NCBI RefSeq assembly: GCF_042678945.1
Contig: NZ_JBHTLM010000003.1
Coordinates: forward strand, 308,765 to 372,764
Direction: 5' to 3'
Length of the DNA stretch: 64,000 nucleotides
DNA from: Fontibacillus puldeungensis
GTDB lineage: Bacteria; Bacillota; Bacilli; Paenibacillales; Paenibacillaceae
This document shows, in pieces, positions 9,674-17,992 of the stretch. Position 1 is the stretch's first letter. Each line of letters opens with the position of its first letter. The translations under genes and the position numbers were made by a program. The notes below the pieces were generated by a model that did not search any database, had not been told where the DNA came from, and saw only the letters and a program-made list of their open reading frames with translations.

Positions 9674-10692
9674 GCTCTTAACGCCTCCACTTGTCTTGAT
9701 TCATCCTTGGATGTTTCATCTTCCTTGACGCCATGACCTGTGATGGTTAAAAATACTTCGTCGAGCGTCGGCTTCTGCACGCTCACCTCGGCAAGCGGAA
9801 TCCCCGCCTCGCGGAGAGCGATCAGCAGATCGGTGACTCGGTCGGCATCCCCCATCGGCGCGGTGATTTTCCCCGCTTCGGCCGATATATTGGATCGGAC
9901 CTCAAGCACCCGTTCGATGATCCGGCGGGCAGGCTCGATGTCCTGCGGGTTTTTGGCCCTTAATTGCAGCGATGAAGTTCCGATAGACGTTTTCAGTTCG
10001 TCCACAGTGCCTTCGGCAACGACATGGCCGCGGTCGATCACCGCAATCCGGTCGGCCAGCTGATCGGCCTCATCCAGGTATTGCGTCGTTAACAATACGG
10101 TGGAACCCGTATTCACCAGGCGGCGAATCGTCTCCCACATTTGCGTCCGCGTACGAGGATCCAGCCCTGTCGTCGGTTCATCCAGAAAAATGAGCGGTGG
10201 CTGCGCAATCAGGCTGGCAGCCAGATCCAGCCGGCGCCGCATTCCGCCGGAGAAATTTTTCAGCGGACGTTTGGCCGCTTCCGAAAGGCCGAATTCCTCC
10301 AGCAGATCGGCGGCCTTGCGCTTCGCCTCCGTGCGCCCGAGCCCGAGCAGCCGAGAGAAGATCACCAGATTCTCCGTCGCGCTGAGCGACTCATCGACCG
10401 ACGCATACTGGCCGGTCACTCCGATCAATTGCCGTACAATTTGCGGCTCCTTCACCACATCATGCCCGAAAATGCGCGCCGATCCGGCGTCAGGCCGCAA
10501 TAAGGTGGCCAACATGCGGATGGTAGTCGTCTTCCCCGCCCCGTTCGGTCCGAGCACGCCATAGATGCTGCCTGTACCAACCTTCAGGTCGACCCCGTCA
10601 ACCGCACGGTTGCTTCCGTAAATTTTCACGAGTCCTTGCGCCTCGATAGCCCACTCCCCGGCCCCAGGGGCCTTGTTCGTTTTCTGTGCCAT
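9670..10692 (-). CDS. ABC transporter ATP-binding protein, DrrA family
   Basis: The 340-aa ATPase carries Walker A GPNGAGKTTT near residue 50, the signature FSGGMRRRLD, Walker B LIFLDEPTTGLD, the H-loop replaced by a Gln-type TTQYLDEADQLADR motif, and the C-terminal DrrA extension ending in the DEVFLTITGH motif. The TTQYLDEAD form is typical of DrrA-type drug exporters. It pairs with the downstream permease. The start has AGGAGG upstream. Substrate is unknown. Confidence 0.9.
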   Translation of the reverse strand: MAQKTNKAPGAGEWAIEAQGLVKIYGSNRAVDGVDLKVGTGSIYGVLGPNGAGKTTTIRMLATLLRPDAGSARIFGHDVVKEPQIVRQLIGVTGQYASVDESLSATENLVIFSRLLGLGRTEAKRKAADLLEEFGLSEAAKRPLKNFSGGMRRRLDLAASLIAQPPLIFLDEPTTGLDPRTRTQMWETIRRLVNTGSTVLLTTQYLDEADQLADRIAVIDRGHVVAEGTVDELKTSIGTSSLQLRAKNPQDIEPARRIIERVLEVRSNISAEAGKITAPMGDADRVTDLLIALREAGIPLAEVSVQKPTLDEVFLTITGHGVKEDETSKDESRQVEALRA

Positions 10693-10846
10693 ATGTAATT
10701 CCTCCTAAACATTGAATAGTCCAAGTTTACTGCTTCCACGCCTCTCGCAAAACCTGCGCGAGATGGAAATCGTCATCCGTCGGGAGACTGAGCTTAACTA
10801 GAACTATGGGCGTATAGAGGGAACGATTTATCTGACGTGTATAAAA

Positions 10847-10878
10847 AACCGCCAAACCCTATAAAGAGTTTGACGGTT
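10847..10878 (-). terminator. Terminator of the sugar oxidoreductase/ThuA operon
   Basis: An 11-bp stem AACCGCCAAAC / GTTTGACGGTT with one G-T pair is followed on the minus strand by TTTTTT. It ends the operon that runs from 15506 down to 10926. Confidence 0.85.
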
Positions 10879-10925
10879 CTATAATTAAAAGTTTCTATTC
10901 ACCAACCGGGAATGAATCCATCAAG

Positions 10926-11963
10926 TTAGTTATTATGACTTACCATAAAGATTTCTTCGATCACCTTCATTACATTACGAACCTCATGATTTTTCACAAT
11001 CGGCTCCGCACCTTCACGAACGACCTCATAGAAGTTTTGATAAAAAGGAACAAAATCGGCTTTCGGTTCCGGGAAGGCGATTTTTTCGGTTGCCTCTTCG
11101 GAAGGCGGTGCCATCGTTTTGGTTAACCCCACACCCGCTTGGATCGGCGTCGGGGCCTGGATATCCTTACGGCCGGTAGCGGCAATGATCTCGCCGGACA
11201 AATCCCAATCGTTTATTTTTGCTGTACCTTCCAGCCCTTTCACGTACCAGCGAGGAAGCTTGGTATAGTTGGTCGTGCCCACCTCAACCAAGGCCTTTAC
11301 CCCATTTTCAAAGGTAATGTAGCTCATAAATCCATCATCGACTTCATCACCTAAAATATAGCTTAAATCGGCCTGAACGCTCTTGATGGGACTGTTTACC
11401 AACCATAGCAGCTGATCCAGCAAATGGACTCCCCAATCCAGCAGCATGCCGCCCCCATGTTTCTGCAAATGGCGCCAATCTCCCGGAATGCCGTTGGCAC
11501 CTTGAACACGAGATTCAATTTGGAATATATCCCCTATTCTCTTGCTTTGATACAGCTGCCGAATGATAAGAAAGTCCGGGTCCCAGCGACGATTCTGGTG
11601 AACCATGAATACATTTCCGGTCTCTTCAGCAATCGCCACAATTTCATCGAGTTCCTGGGTGTTCATCGCCACAGGTTTTTCGCAAACCACGTGTTTTCCA
11701 GCTCGCAAAGCCTGGATCGCGATTTCTTTATGAACATCGTTCGGTGTAGCAATCAGGATGGCATCGATATAACTGTCACTAAGCACCTCTTCAAGACTAC
11801 CATAAACCTGGAAACCCTTATCTTTGGAAATATGCTGTCTTTCTTCGGAAATATCATAGGTTCCCACAACGCGAACCCGATCCTTTTCCGACGGTATAAG
11901 ATGGTGAGCATGGTAGGAACCCATGCCGCCATAGCCTACTACAACAAAATTAATGATTGACAT
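10926..11963 (-). CDS. Gfo/Idh/MocA family NAD(P)-dependent oxidoreductase
   Basis: A Rossmann NAD(P)-binding domain begins directly at the N-terminus (FVVVGYGGMGSYHAH). It is followed by the CEKPVAMN motif near residue 95 that positions the catalytic Lys, and a C-terminal GFO_IDH_MocA alpha/beta domain. The true start is the ATG at 11963, with AAGGAG upstream, since the longer frame adds 16 unrelated residues. It is the last gene of a five-gene operon and probably oxidises or reduces a sugar or a sugar derivative. Confidence 0.88.
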   Translation of the reverse strand: MSIINFVVVGYGGMGSYHAHHLIPSEKDRVRVVGTYDISEERQHISKDKGFQVYGSLEEVLSDSYIDAILIATPNDVHKEIAIQALRAGKHVVCEKPVAMNTQELDEIVAIAEETGNVFMVHQNRRWDPDFLIIRQLYQSKRIGDIFQIESRVQGANGIPGDWRHLQKHGGGMLLDWGVHLLDQLLWLVNSPIKSVQADLSYILGDEVDDGFMSYITFENGVKALVEVGTTNYTKLPRWYVKGLEGTAKINDWDLSGEIIAATGRKDIQAPTPIQAGVGLTKTMAPPSEEATEKIAFPEPKADFVPFYQNFYEVVREGAEPIVKNHEVRNVMKVIEEIFMVSHNN

Positions 11964-11979
11964 AATTCCTGATGCTCCT

Positions 11980-12948
11980 TTACGCCCACCACATCGCTGA
12001 GGGCTGTTCATGAATCATAATCGATTTTAAGTTGGTGATCGCTCGAGTCAATCCTTCATCGATGGACATAATCGGATCCTCATGCTCGATACTTAGAACA
12101 TAGTCATAGCCGTGTACACGTAATGCGGAAATAATGTCGGACCAAACCTTCAAGTCATGGCCACAGCCAACGGAGCGGAAGGTCCATGCGCGAGTCTTCA
12201 CATTACCGTAAGGCTGCATATCGGTTAATCCGTACATATTGATATTGTCCTGATCCAAATAAGTATCTTTGGCGTGGAAATGGTGGATTGCACCGGCTTC
12301 TCCAAGTATTTTGACAGCAGCTACCGGATCAATGCCCTGCCACCACAAATGGCTTGGGTCCAGGTTGCAGCCTATGGCTTTGCCGGTCGCTTCCCTCAGC
12401 TTCAGCATGGTATAAGGGGTATGGGCCAGGAAGCCGCCGTGCAGTTCAATGCCGATCTTCACACCGGCCGCTTCCGCTTCTTTGTTAATGCCTTTCCAGT
12501 AAGGGATCAATTTATGTTCCCATTGATAGGTATAGCTATCATCGTATTCGGTTGGCCAAGGCAATACCGGCCAGTTCACATGGGTATCGGTGGCATTCCC
12601 GCCGGACACCCCGGAGAAACCATTCACAACCGGAACGTTCATCAGGCTGGCCAGTTTGATCGTCTTGCGCAGTAACTCATCCGCCTCCGCAGCTACTTCT
12701 TTCACGGGTGAAATCGGGTTATTATGACAGCTGAGTGCGGAAATCTCCAGCCCTTTGTCGGCTAATTTGGCCAAGTATTCCGCTCTCGCCTCACTGCTTG
12801 CCAGTAGTTTATCAATGTCCAAATGTGCGTTGCCCGGAGAACCGCCGGTACCAATTTCTACCGTCTGCAAGCCTTTCTTGGCAACCTCCTCAATCATCTC
12901 TTCAAAGCTTAAATTGTTAAACAATGGAGTAAAAACACCCAGTTTCAT
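11980..12948 (-). CDS. Sugar phosphate isomerase/epimerase (AP2Ec, xylose isomerase-like TIM barrel)
   Basis: The 322-aa protein has the AP_endonuc_2 TIM-barrel pattern. Candidate metal ligands are visible in the ELHGGF, NLDPSHLWWQG, HFHAKDT and SIEHEDP motifs. AAGGAG stands nine bases before the ATG. In the operon it lies between the ThuA gene and the second Gfo/Idh/MocA gene. It presumably isomerises, epimerises or cleaves a keto-sugar intermediate. The exact substrate cannot be read from the sequence. Confidence 0.85.
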   Translation of the reverse strand: MKLGVFTPLFNNLSFEEMIEEVAKKGLQTVEIGTGGSPGNAHLDIDKLLASSEARAEYLAKLADKGLEISALSCHNNPISPVKEVAAEADELLRKTIKLASLMNVPVVNGFSGVSGGNATDTHVNWPVLPWPTEYDDSYTYQWEHKLIPYWKGINKEAEAAGVKIGIELHGGFLAHTPYTMLKLREATGKAIGCNLDPSHLWWQGIDPVAAVKILGEAGAIHHFHAKDTYLDQDNINMYGLTDMQPYGNVKTRAWTFRSVGCGHDLKVWSDIISALRVHGYDYVLSIEHEDPIMSIDEGLTRAITNLKSIMIHEQPSAMWWA

Positions 12949-12964
12949 TGACTATCACTCCTTT

Positions 12965-13675
12965 TTATTTTTCACGTGCTTCATAATGACCATAAGTCGG
13001 GTACATATTTTGGGTTGGTGCGCACCAACGTATGGCATTTTTGATGACCTTTTGCACCTTTTCATTGTAATAGCTCGGATAGGTCTCATGTCCAGGTTGG
13101 AAATAAAAGATCTTTCCGTTTCCTCGGCGGTAAGTGCAGCCACTGCGGAACACTTCTCCCCCCGGGAACCAGCTGACAAATACTAATTCATCAGGTGCCG
13201 GAATATCAAAATGCTCGCCATACATCTCTTCTTTTTCCAATTCGATATATTCGCCGATTCCCTCAACGATCGGATGACTCGGATTGACATTCCAAATGCG
13301 GCAGTGCTTGCCGTCCTCCCGCCACTTCAAATCGCACGAGGTGCCCATCAATTTTTTGAAGATTTTGGAAAAGTGGCCCGAATGCAGTACAACGAGCCCC
13401 ATTCCTTCAAGAACACGCTTATGCACGCGTTCCACAATCTCATCCCTGACTTCGTCATGAGCCATATGTCCCCACCATATCAGGACATCGGTATCCTCCA
13501 ATGTTTCTTCCGTCAAGCCATGCTCCGGTTCATCCAAGGTGGCTGTTTTCACCTGGAACTGATCTTCGGACAGGAATTTGGCCAGTTGGCCATGAATTCC
13601 CTCCGGGTACATTTCCTGAACGGCTTTATCGGTTTTTTCATGACGAAATTCATTCCATACGGTGACTTGAATCAT
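12965..13675 (-). CDS. ThuA-like domain protein (trehalose utilisation family)
   Basis: The 236-aa protein has the ThuA fold, a glutamine-amidotransferase-like fold (VTVWNEF at the N-terminus, DVLIWWGHMAHDEV, VVLHSGHFS in the nucleophile-elbow position, and YFQPGHETYPSY near the end). In rhizobia ThuA works with the oxidoreductase ThuB on disaccharides oxidised at C3. Here it stands among two Gfo/Idh/MocA oxidoreductases and two AP2Ec isomerases, which supports a related pathway. Its ATG overlaps the upstream stop codon by four bases. Confidence 0.85.
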   Translation of the reverse strand: MIQVTVWNEFRHEKTDKAVQEMYPEGIHGQLAKFLSEDQFQVKTATLDEPEHGLTEETLEDTDVLIWWGHMAHDEVRDEIVERVHKRVLEGMGLVVLHSGHFSKIFKKLMGTSCDLKWREDGKHCRIWNVNPSHPIVEGIGEYIELEKEEMYGEHFDIPAPDELVFVSWFPGGEVFRSGCTYRRGNGKIFYFQPGHETYPSYYNEKVQKVIKNAIRWCAPTQNMYPTYGHYEAREK

Positions 13676-14421
13676 GAATAGACCTCCTCAACAATTGCAC
13701 CCAGCTGCCGACAATTTATCGCCGCTGCTCCCAGAGGCTGATATTGTTGAAACGCTTCTTGTTCCACAATCAACCACGGCAAATCCAGCTGCTTCGCCAT
13801 TTGGGCGTACTCTTTCATCGGCAATATGCCAGAGCCAATCTCCGTGCTTTCCCGTGGGGAGTCTTGCATATCTTTCATATGGAAGAGCCTGATGCGATCC
13901 TTGTGTTCCTCTAGCCAAGGGAGTACGTCCGTCCCGGAATAGGCCAGCCAGTAAAGGTCCGTTTCCAGATGGATATGCTTCGTATTTTTAACCATGTAAT
14001 CCAGAATGTCCTGGCCGGGAATTTCCGTGAATTCATGCGCATGATTATGATAAATCAATTCCATGCCGTCCTTAGCCACTTTCTTGGCAATCTCCTCCAG
14101 CTCGGCAATGAAGCTTTTCCATTCTTCAAAGGTTTTGAAGGTGGCGTAAGGGACCACGATGCGAGTATTTCCAATCGTTTTCTCGAAGGCTACCGTTTCT
14201 TCAAGATTTGTTTGCAGTGCTTCATAAGGGATGTGAGAAGCGGCGACCTTAAGGCCTAATTCGTCCAGGTAACCTTTCACTTCAGCAGCGCTTTTACCAT
14301 AGTACCCGGCAAATTCGACGCCTTGATAGCCACTTTTTTTCACCTCTGTTAACGCCGCAAAAAAGTTCTCTTCACAAGCTTCTTTCACGCTCCATAATTG
14401 CAGGGCAATTTGGGGTTTCAT
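13672..14421 (-). CDS. Sugar phosphate isomerase/epimerase (AP2Ec), second copy
   Basis: This 249-aa protein is a shorter AP_endonuc_2/xylose-isomerase-like barrel. Likely metal ligands are in VEFAGYYG, YHNHAHEF, HLETDLYW, LFHMKDM and VEQEAF. It differs clearly from the 322-aa isomerase in the same operon, so the two probably act on different intermediates. It lies 11 bases after the first oxidoreductase gene and is translationally coupled to the ThuA gene. Confidence 0.85.
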   Translation of the reverse strand: MKPQIALQLWSVKEACEENFFAALTEVKKSGYQGVEFAGYYGKSAAEVKGYLDELGLKVAASHIPYEALQTNLEETVAFEKTIGNTRIVVPYATFKTFEEWKSFIAELEEIAKKVAKDGMELIYHNHAHEFTEIPGQDILDYMVKNTKHIHLETDLYWLAYSGTDVLPWLEEHKDRIRLFHMKDMQDSPRESTEIGSGILPMKEYAQMAKQLDLPWLIVEQEAFQQYQPLGAAAINCRQLGAIVEEVYS

Positions 14422-14432
14422 CTGATCGCCTC

Positions 14433-15506
14433 CTAGAAATATACCGGCTTTCCTGTCTTTGAAGATTCATAGATGGCTTCCAAAATGGCAGTAACGATCA
14501 AGGCTTCCTCAGGTTTCACGACAGGCTCGGTATCATGGAGGATGGCATTGACCCAGGACTTCGCTTCAAGAATTTCCGGCCGCTCGCCCGCACCATCGTA
14601 GAAGTCGACACCACCCGTTTGCAATTCTATTTTTTTCTCATACAGTAAGCTGTGGTCTTCGCCATTGATGGTCAAGCCATTGTTCATATCGGCACCTGCT
14701 TTGGTTCCACACAAGGTGGTTTTAGCTTCTTTCACGTCCAGGCTATTTATTGCCCAGCTTGATTCCAGAAAGATCGTCGCGCCATTTTCCATCATAATGA
14801 AACCGAAAGCGGAATCTTCTACGGTAAATTTAGCAGGATCCCAAGGTCCCCAAGCATTCGCGGCCTTTTCGGTTTGGGATAATTCATGATAGGTTTTTCC
14901 AACCACATATTTAGGTTTATAGTTATTCATCATCCAGAGCGTTAAGTCCAGAGCATGGGTACCAATGTCAATCAATGGACCTCCGCCTTGGGCTTCTTCA
15001 TCCAGGAAAACACCCCATGTCGGTACAGCCCGGCGACGAATCGCATGAGCTTTTGCAAAGTAAATATCCCCTAATCCGCCTTCCTCGCAAAAATTATGCA
15101 AATATCTTGAATCGGTCCGGAAGCGGTTCTGATAGCCGATCGTTAATTTTTTACCGGTACGCTTGGAAGCTTCAATCATGCTTTTTGCTTCTTCGGATGT
15201 TTTCGCCATCGGTTTTTCACACATCACATGGCAATCCGCCTCCATGGCAGCAATAGACAACTCGGCATGAGATGAGTTAGGGGTACAAACATGAACCACA
15301 TCCAAATCCGTGTTCGCCAACATTTTCTTGTAATCATCAAAGACCTGCGCATCCTGGGTGCCGTATTTCGCTTTCGCTTCTTCGGCGCGTTCCACGATGA
15401 TGTCGCAGAATGCCACCATTTCTACCTCTTCAACCTTTGAAAGTGCTGGCATATGCTTGCCATTGGCGATTCCGCCGCATCCAATAATTCCAACTTTTAA
15501 TGTCAT
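14433..15506 (-). CDS. Gfo/Idh/MocA family oxidoreductase, first gene of the operon
   Basis: The Rossmann motif VGIIGCGGIANGKHMP opens the protein, CEKPMAK carries the expected catalytic Lys, and the C-terminal domain has GGGPLIDIGTHALDL with the conserved His/Asp pair. I placed the start at the ATG at 15506 because CAGGAGG stands six bases before it. Frames from farther upstream have no support. As first gene it follows the AraC regulator gene in the same direction. A cre-like sequence overlaps its leader. Confidence 0.88.
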   Translation of the reverse strand: MTLKVGIIGCGGIANGKHMPALSKVEEVEMVAFCDIIVERAEEAKAKYGTQDAQVFDDYKKMLANTDLDVVHVCTPNSSHAELSIAAMEADCHVMCEKPMAKTSEEAKSMIEASKRTGKKLTIGYQNRFRTDSRYLHNFCEEGGLGDIYFAKAHAIRRRAVPTWGVFLDEEAQGGGPLIDIGTHALDLTLWMMNNYKPKYVVGKTYHELSQTEKAANAWGPWDPAKFTVEDSAFGFIMMENGATIFLESSWAINSLDVKEAKTTLCGTKAGADMNNGLTINGEDHSLLYEKKIELQTGGVDFYDGAGERPEILEAKSWVNAILHDTEPVVKPEEALIVTAILEAIYESSKTGKPVYF

Positions 15507-15517
15507 GTCCATCCTCC

Positions 15518-15531
15518 TGAAAGCGTTTTTA
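15518..15531. promoter_or_regulatory. Possible cre site in the leader of the ThuA operon
   Basis: TGAAAGCGTTTTTA matches 13 of 14 positions of the cre consensus. It lies 12 bases before the first start codon and touches the ribosome binding site, so CcpA bound here would act as a roadblock. Single-site matches of this quality also occur by chance. Confidence 0.4.
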
Positions 15532-15625
15532 ATGGTTGAGTTCATTATAGCCAAACCGGAAGACACTTTCTTCCCGCTTTCCCTTCAGAAAATTCCCGAA
15601 TATTGCGCCATCATGAATAAAAAAT

Positions 15626-15659
15626 GGGTTACAAACCAAAAACTTCTGGTTCATAACCC
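15626..15659 (-). terminator. Terminator after the AraC-type regulator gene
   Basis: GGGTTACAAACCA pairs with TGGTTCATAACCC with two mismatches, and the minus strand continues with a T-rich run. It separates the regulator gene from the metabolic operon, which therefore needs its own promoter. Confidence 0.7.
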
Positions 15660-15667
15660 CGTTAACG

Positions 15668-16534
15668 CTAATGGTTATTTAAATTTTTCCGGTACTGCAG
15701 CGGCGATTGCCCAACCGCTTCTTTAAAAACATGGTGGAACGTTTTCACACTGCTAAAGCCGGCCTTTTCAGCAACTTCAACCATGGGAATTTTCTCGTTC
15801 GCTAATATAAACTTGGCTTGATTAATCCGATATTCCGTCAGGAACTGCATAAACGTTTGCCCCGTATTCGTTTTGAAAAAACGAGTAAAGTAGTACGGGC
15901 TAAAGCCTACAAATTTGGCTACATCCTCCAATACAATGACTTCCTGAAATCGATCCTCCACATATTCAAACACCTGGTTAAGCAGATCTAGCGTTTCTTT
16001 ATATTGAATGGCCGAGCGTTTGGTTTGCGCTTTTTCTGCGATGCGCCGGGGTAAATGCAAATATAATTCCCCAATCAATTGATACAGATAACCTACTGAC
16101 ATATATTTCATGCCAGCGGGTTTTTGCTCCTCGACCCCATAAAGCTGAACCAACAGCTCTGTTGCTTTCTGCGTAAGCTCCTTGGGCCAATACCGGCTAT
16201 GCGGTTCTCCGGATGCAAAGAGACTTATCAACGAGTCCTCGGAGGTTCTTAATATTTTCTCATCAAACAGCTTCAGATTAAACTGATAAACATAACGTTC
16301 ACTATCCGGGGAAGCCAGGAAGTAATGGGCTTCTCCACTTGGGAAAATATAAATTTCCCCTTTCTCCAATTGAACGATGGTATCATCAACCCCGATGTTT
16401 ACCTTTCCTTTTCGCGAATAGATGATTTCGATCTCTGTATGCCAATGAGGATAAACAATCGTCATACCGTCATTTAAGAACATTCTAAACGGAATGGAAT
16501 CTTCAAACTCCGGAATTTCCAGATAATTACTCAT
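15668..16534 (-). CDS. AraC family transcriptional regulator with N-terminal cupin
   Basis: An AraC_binding cupin fills residues 15-150 (HWHTEIEIIYSRKGK, then IFPSGEAHYF), and two helix-turn-helix motifs fill the last 100 (LEDVAKFVGFSPYYFTRFFK and MVEVAEKAGFSSVKTFHHVF). It stands directly upstream of the oxidoreductase/ThuA operon in the same direction, separated by a terminator. It is the likely activator of that operon, with a sugar as the probable effector. Confidence 0.88.
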   Translation of the reverse strand: MSNYLEIPEFEDSIPFRMFLNDGMTIVYPHWHTEIEIIYSRKGKVNIGVDDTIVQLEKGEIYIFPSGEAHYFLASPDSERYVYQFNLKLFDEKILRTSEDSLISLFASGEPHSRYWPKELTQKATELLVQLYGVEEQKPAGMKYMSVGYLYQLIGELYLHLPRRIAEKAQTKRSAIQYKETLDLLNQVFEYVEDRFQEVIVLEDVAKFVGFSPYYFTRFFKTNTGQTFMQFLTEYRINQAKFILANEKIPMVEVAEKAGFSSVKTFHHVFKEAVGQSPLQYRKNLNNH

Positions 16535-16656
16535 AACACATAGACTCCCTGTTCGTTGGATAAACTGCTTTCTTTTCTATCATAACGGGAAAATCGTTGA
16601 AATGCATCAGTAGGGCTCACCTTCTGATTTCCGAAGAAGATCTGTAAAAGAAAAAA

Positions 16657-16682
16657 GGCTATGATCACAACGGATCATAACC
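16657..16682 (-). terminator. Terminator downstream of the 64-aa membrane protein gene
   Basis: GGCTATGATC pairs with GATCATAACC, with one G-T pair, around a six-base loop. TTTTTTCTTTT follows on the minus strand. Confidence 0.75.
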
Positions 16683-16711
16683 GAAACCCTTTTACGCCAG
16701 AGGCAGCAACG

Positions 16712-16906
16712 TTACTTGAGCAATAAGAAGATAAGCAGAATCCCGATAATGACCAAGGTTGTCACGATTCTGACCAAACAGCCCCCTCTTGTAATGGCTC
16801 CCCAATCGCCGATCACAGAGCGGTTAATCGAATCGGCAAAATTAATGAAGGGCTTCTTCTTATACTCGTCGATTTGCTTTTTTTCTTGTTCATCCCTGTT
16901 GTCCAC
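16712..16906 (-). CDS. Small single-pass membrane protein
   Basis: The gene encodes 64 aa: a charged N-terminal half (EQEKKQIDEYKKKPFINF), a NFADSINRS segment, then a C-terminal hydrophobic helix of about 20 residues ending in FLLLK. It starts with GTG and has GGAGGC five bases upstream. The N-P-F-x-N-F-x-D-x-x-N-R arrangement recalls small Firmicute membrane proteins of the DUF6366 type, but I cannot confirm this. Function is unknown. Confidence 0.65.
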   Translation of the reverse strand: MDNRDEQEKKQIDEYKKKPFINFADSINRSVIGDWGAITRGGCLVRIVTTLVIIGILLIFLLLK

Positions 16907-16960
16907 GCTTTGCCTCCATTGCTATAAGTTTTCCTGTATTAATCTACTATTTGTTTTATA

Positions 16961-17620
16961 TTAAATTTTTACATTCAATTCTATATTATAATATGCGGTC
17001 ATTCCACTTACCCGTATAGTTGCCCAAGAAAAAGCGCCTGTGGAAGAGTAAGCCGTATTGGGATAATACAGAACGTTTCCCCAACCCGGATAATAGTTAA
17101 AAGAGTTCGAGGTTGGCGATTTTTTTTCTACTTTTCCGGCAGTAATAGAATCGGCTCTGTAAATGACCTCTCGATCCGTAAGGTAATACAGGCTGTTCTC
17201 AGGTGTCCATCCGCCATACACTCGTTGAATATCAATGAGATCTCCGTTCTTATTGTAGATGATTGTGATGTTAGCCGTAGCGCCTACTTCTCCTTTACTG
17301 CCTCCCTGTGAACTTGACGGTGTAATTGGTGAGGATGATTGCTCGCTTCTTGGAATAATATAGCTAACTTTATATGATTTAATGATTTGATCTTCACTTG
17401 ATGTACCAAAAAGCCTGTTGTCTACCGGCTCCTCCTCGATAACAGCGTTAACGGATTCATTAGGCAGGCTGCTTTTTATGGATGCTTCCACCGTAACTCC
17501 GTCAATGGACTGTGCGGTAACAAAACCCTTGTCGCTCTTGCTTTCTGCTGCATATGAAGGCGTGGTCAAAAAAATCGGAATTACTAGAATAGCTAACAAA
17601 GAAGCGATGAGTTTTTTCAT
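16961..17620 (-). CDS. Secreted protein of unknown function
   Basis: A signal peptide is clear (MKKLIASLLAILVIPIFLTT, then PSYA-AE as the cleavage site). The mature part of about 190 aa has a Ser/Pro-rich spacer near residue 100 (SSSPITPSSSQGGSKG) and a C-terminal beta-rich half with many Tyr and Trp residues. I recognise no family. It is a monocistronic unit with a good ribosome site (AAGGAGG). The long 5' region 17621-17940 shows no gene. Confidence 0.7.
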   Translation of the reverse strand: MKKLIASLLAILVIPIFLTTPSYAAESKSDKGFVTAQSIDGVTVEASIKSSLPNESVNAVIEEEPVDNRLFGTSSEDQIIKSYKVSYIIPRSEQSSSPITPSSSQGGSKGEVGATANITIIYNKNGDLIDIQRVYGGWTPENSLYYLTDREVIYRADSITAGKVEKKSPTSNSFNYYPGWGNVLYYPNTAYSSTGAFSWATIRVSGMTAYYNIELNVKI

Positions 17621-17940
17621 CTTTGTTCCTCCTTAGAATAAGCTAATTTTCGGATTCCTCTACGATCTCCCAGCACAGTCAGCAACGTCACTTGCCTCAA
17701 GAAATTTGGCTAAAATGACCTCCTCCTCCACGGATTCCTTCATCCCAGTGCAATTCCGCGGTAATCACAGCTTGGATAAAGGTAGCGACAGACAACACCG
17801 GCGTCAAACCAACTAAAGATAATTATTCTTACAGATTTAATGTATATTACCTCCTAATTTCTGTCAATATAAATGCTATTATTTCTCATTCCTTCCATGA
17901 CAATGAAATAATTGTAATCGAACTGCTTATCCAAAAAAAA
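17621..17940. other. Intergenic region without recognised gene
   Basis: These 320 bases precede the secreted-protein gene and hold its promoter. I see no RNA gene, repeat or riboswitch signature in them. Confidence 0.4.
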
Positions 17941-17970
17941 TGCCCCAAACTCAACAGGAGTTACGGAGCA
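17941..17970 (-). terminator. Terminator of the MacB-like ABC operon
   Basis: TGCCCCAAACTC pairs imperfectly with GAGTTACGGAGCA, and TTTTTTTT follows on the minus strand. It is 23 bases after the permease stop codon. Confidence 0.7.
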
Positions 17971-17992
17971 TAATGATATTAATTGGTATACA

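Noticed and set aside
10100..10564. Long plus-strand frames opposite the DrrA-type ATPase
   Set aside because: They arise from GC-rich codons of the real gene and show no family resemblance.
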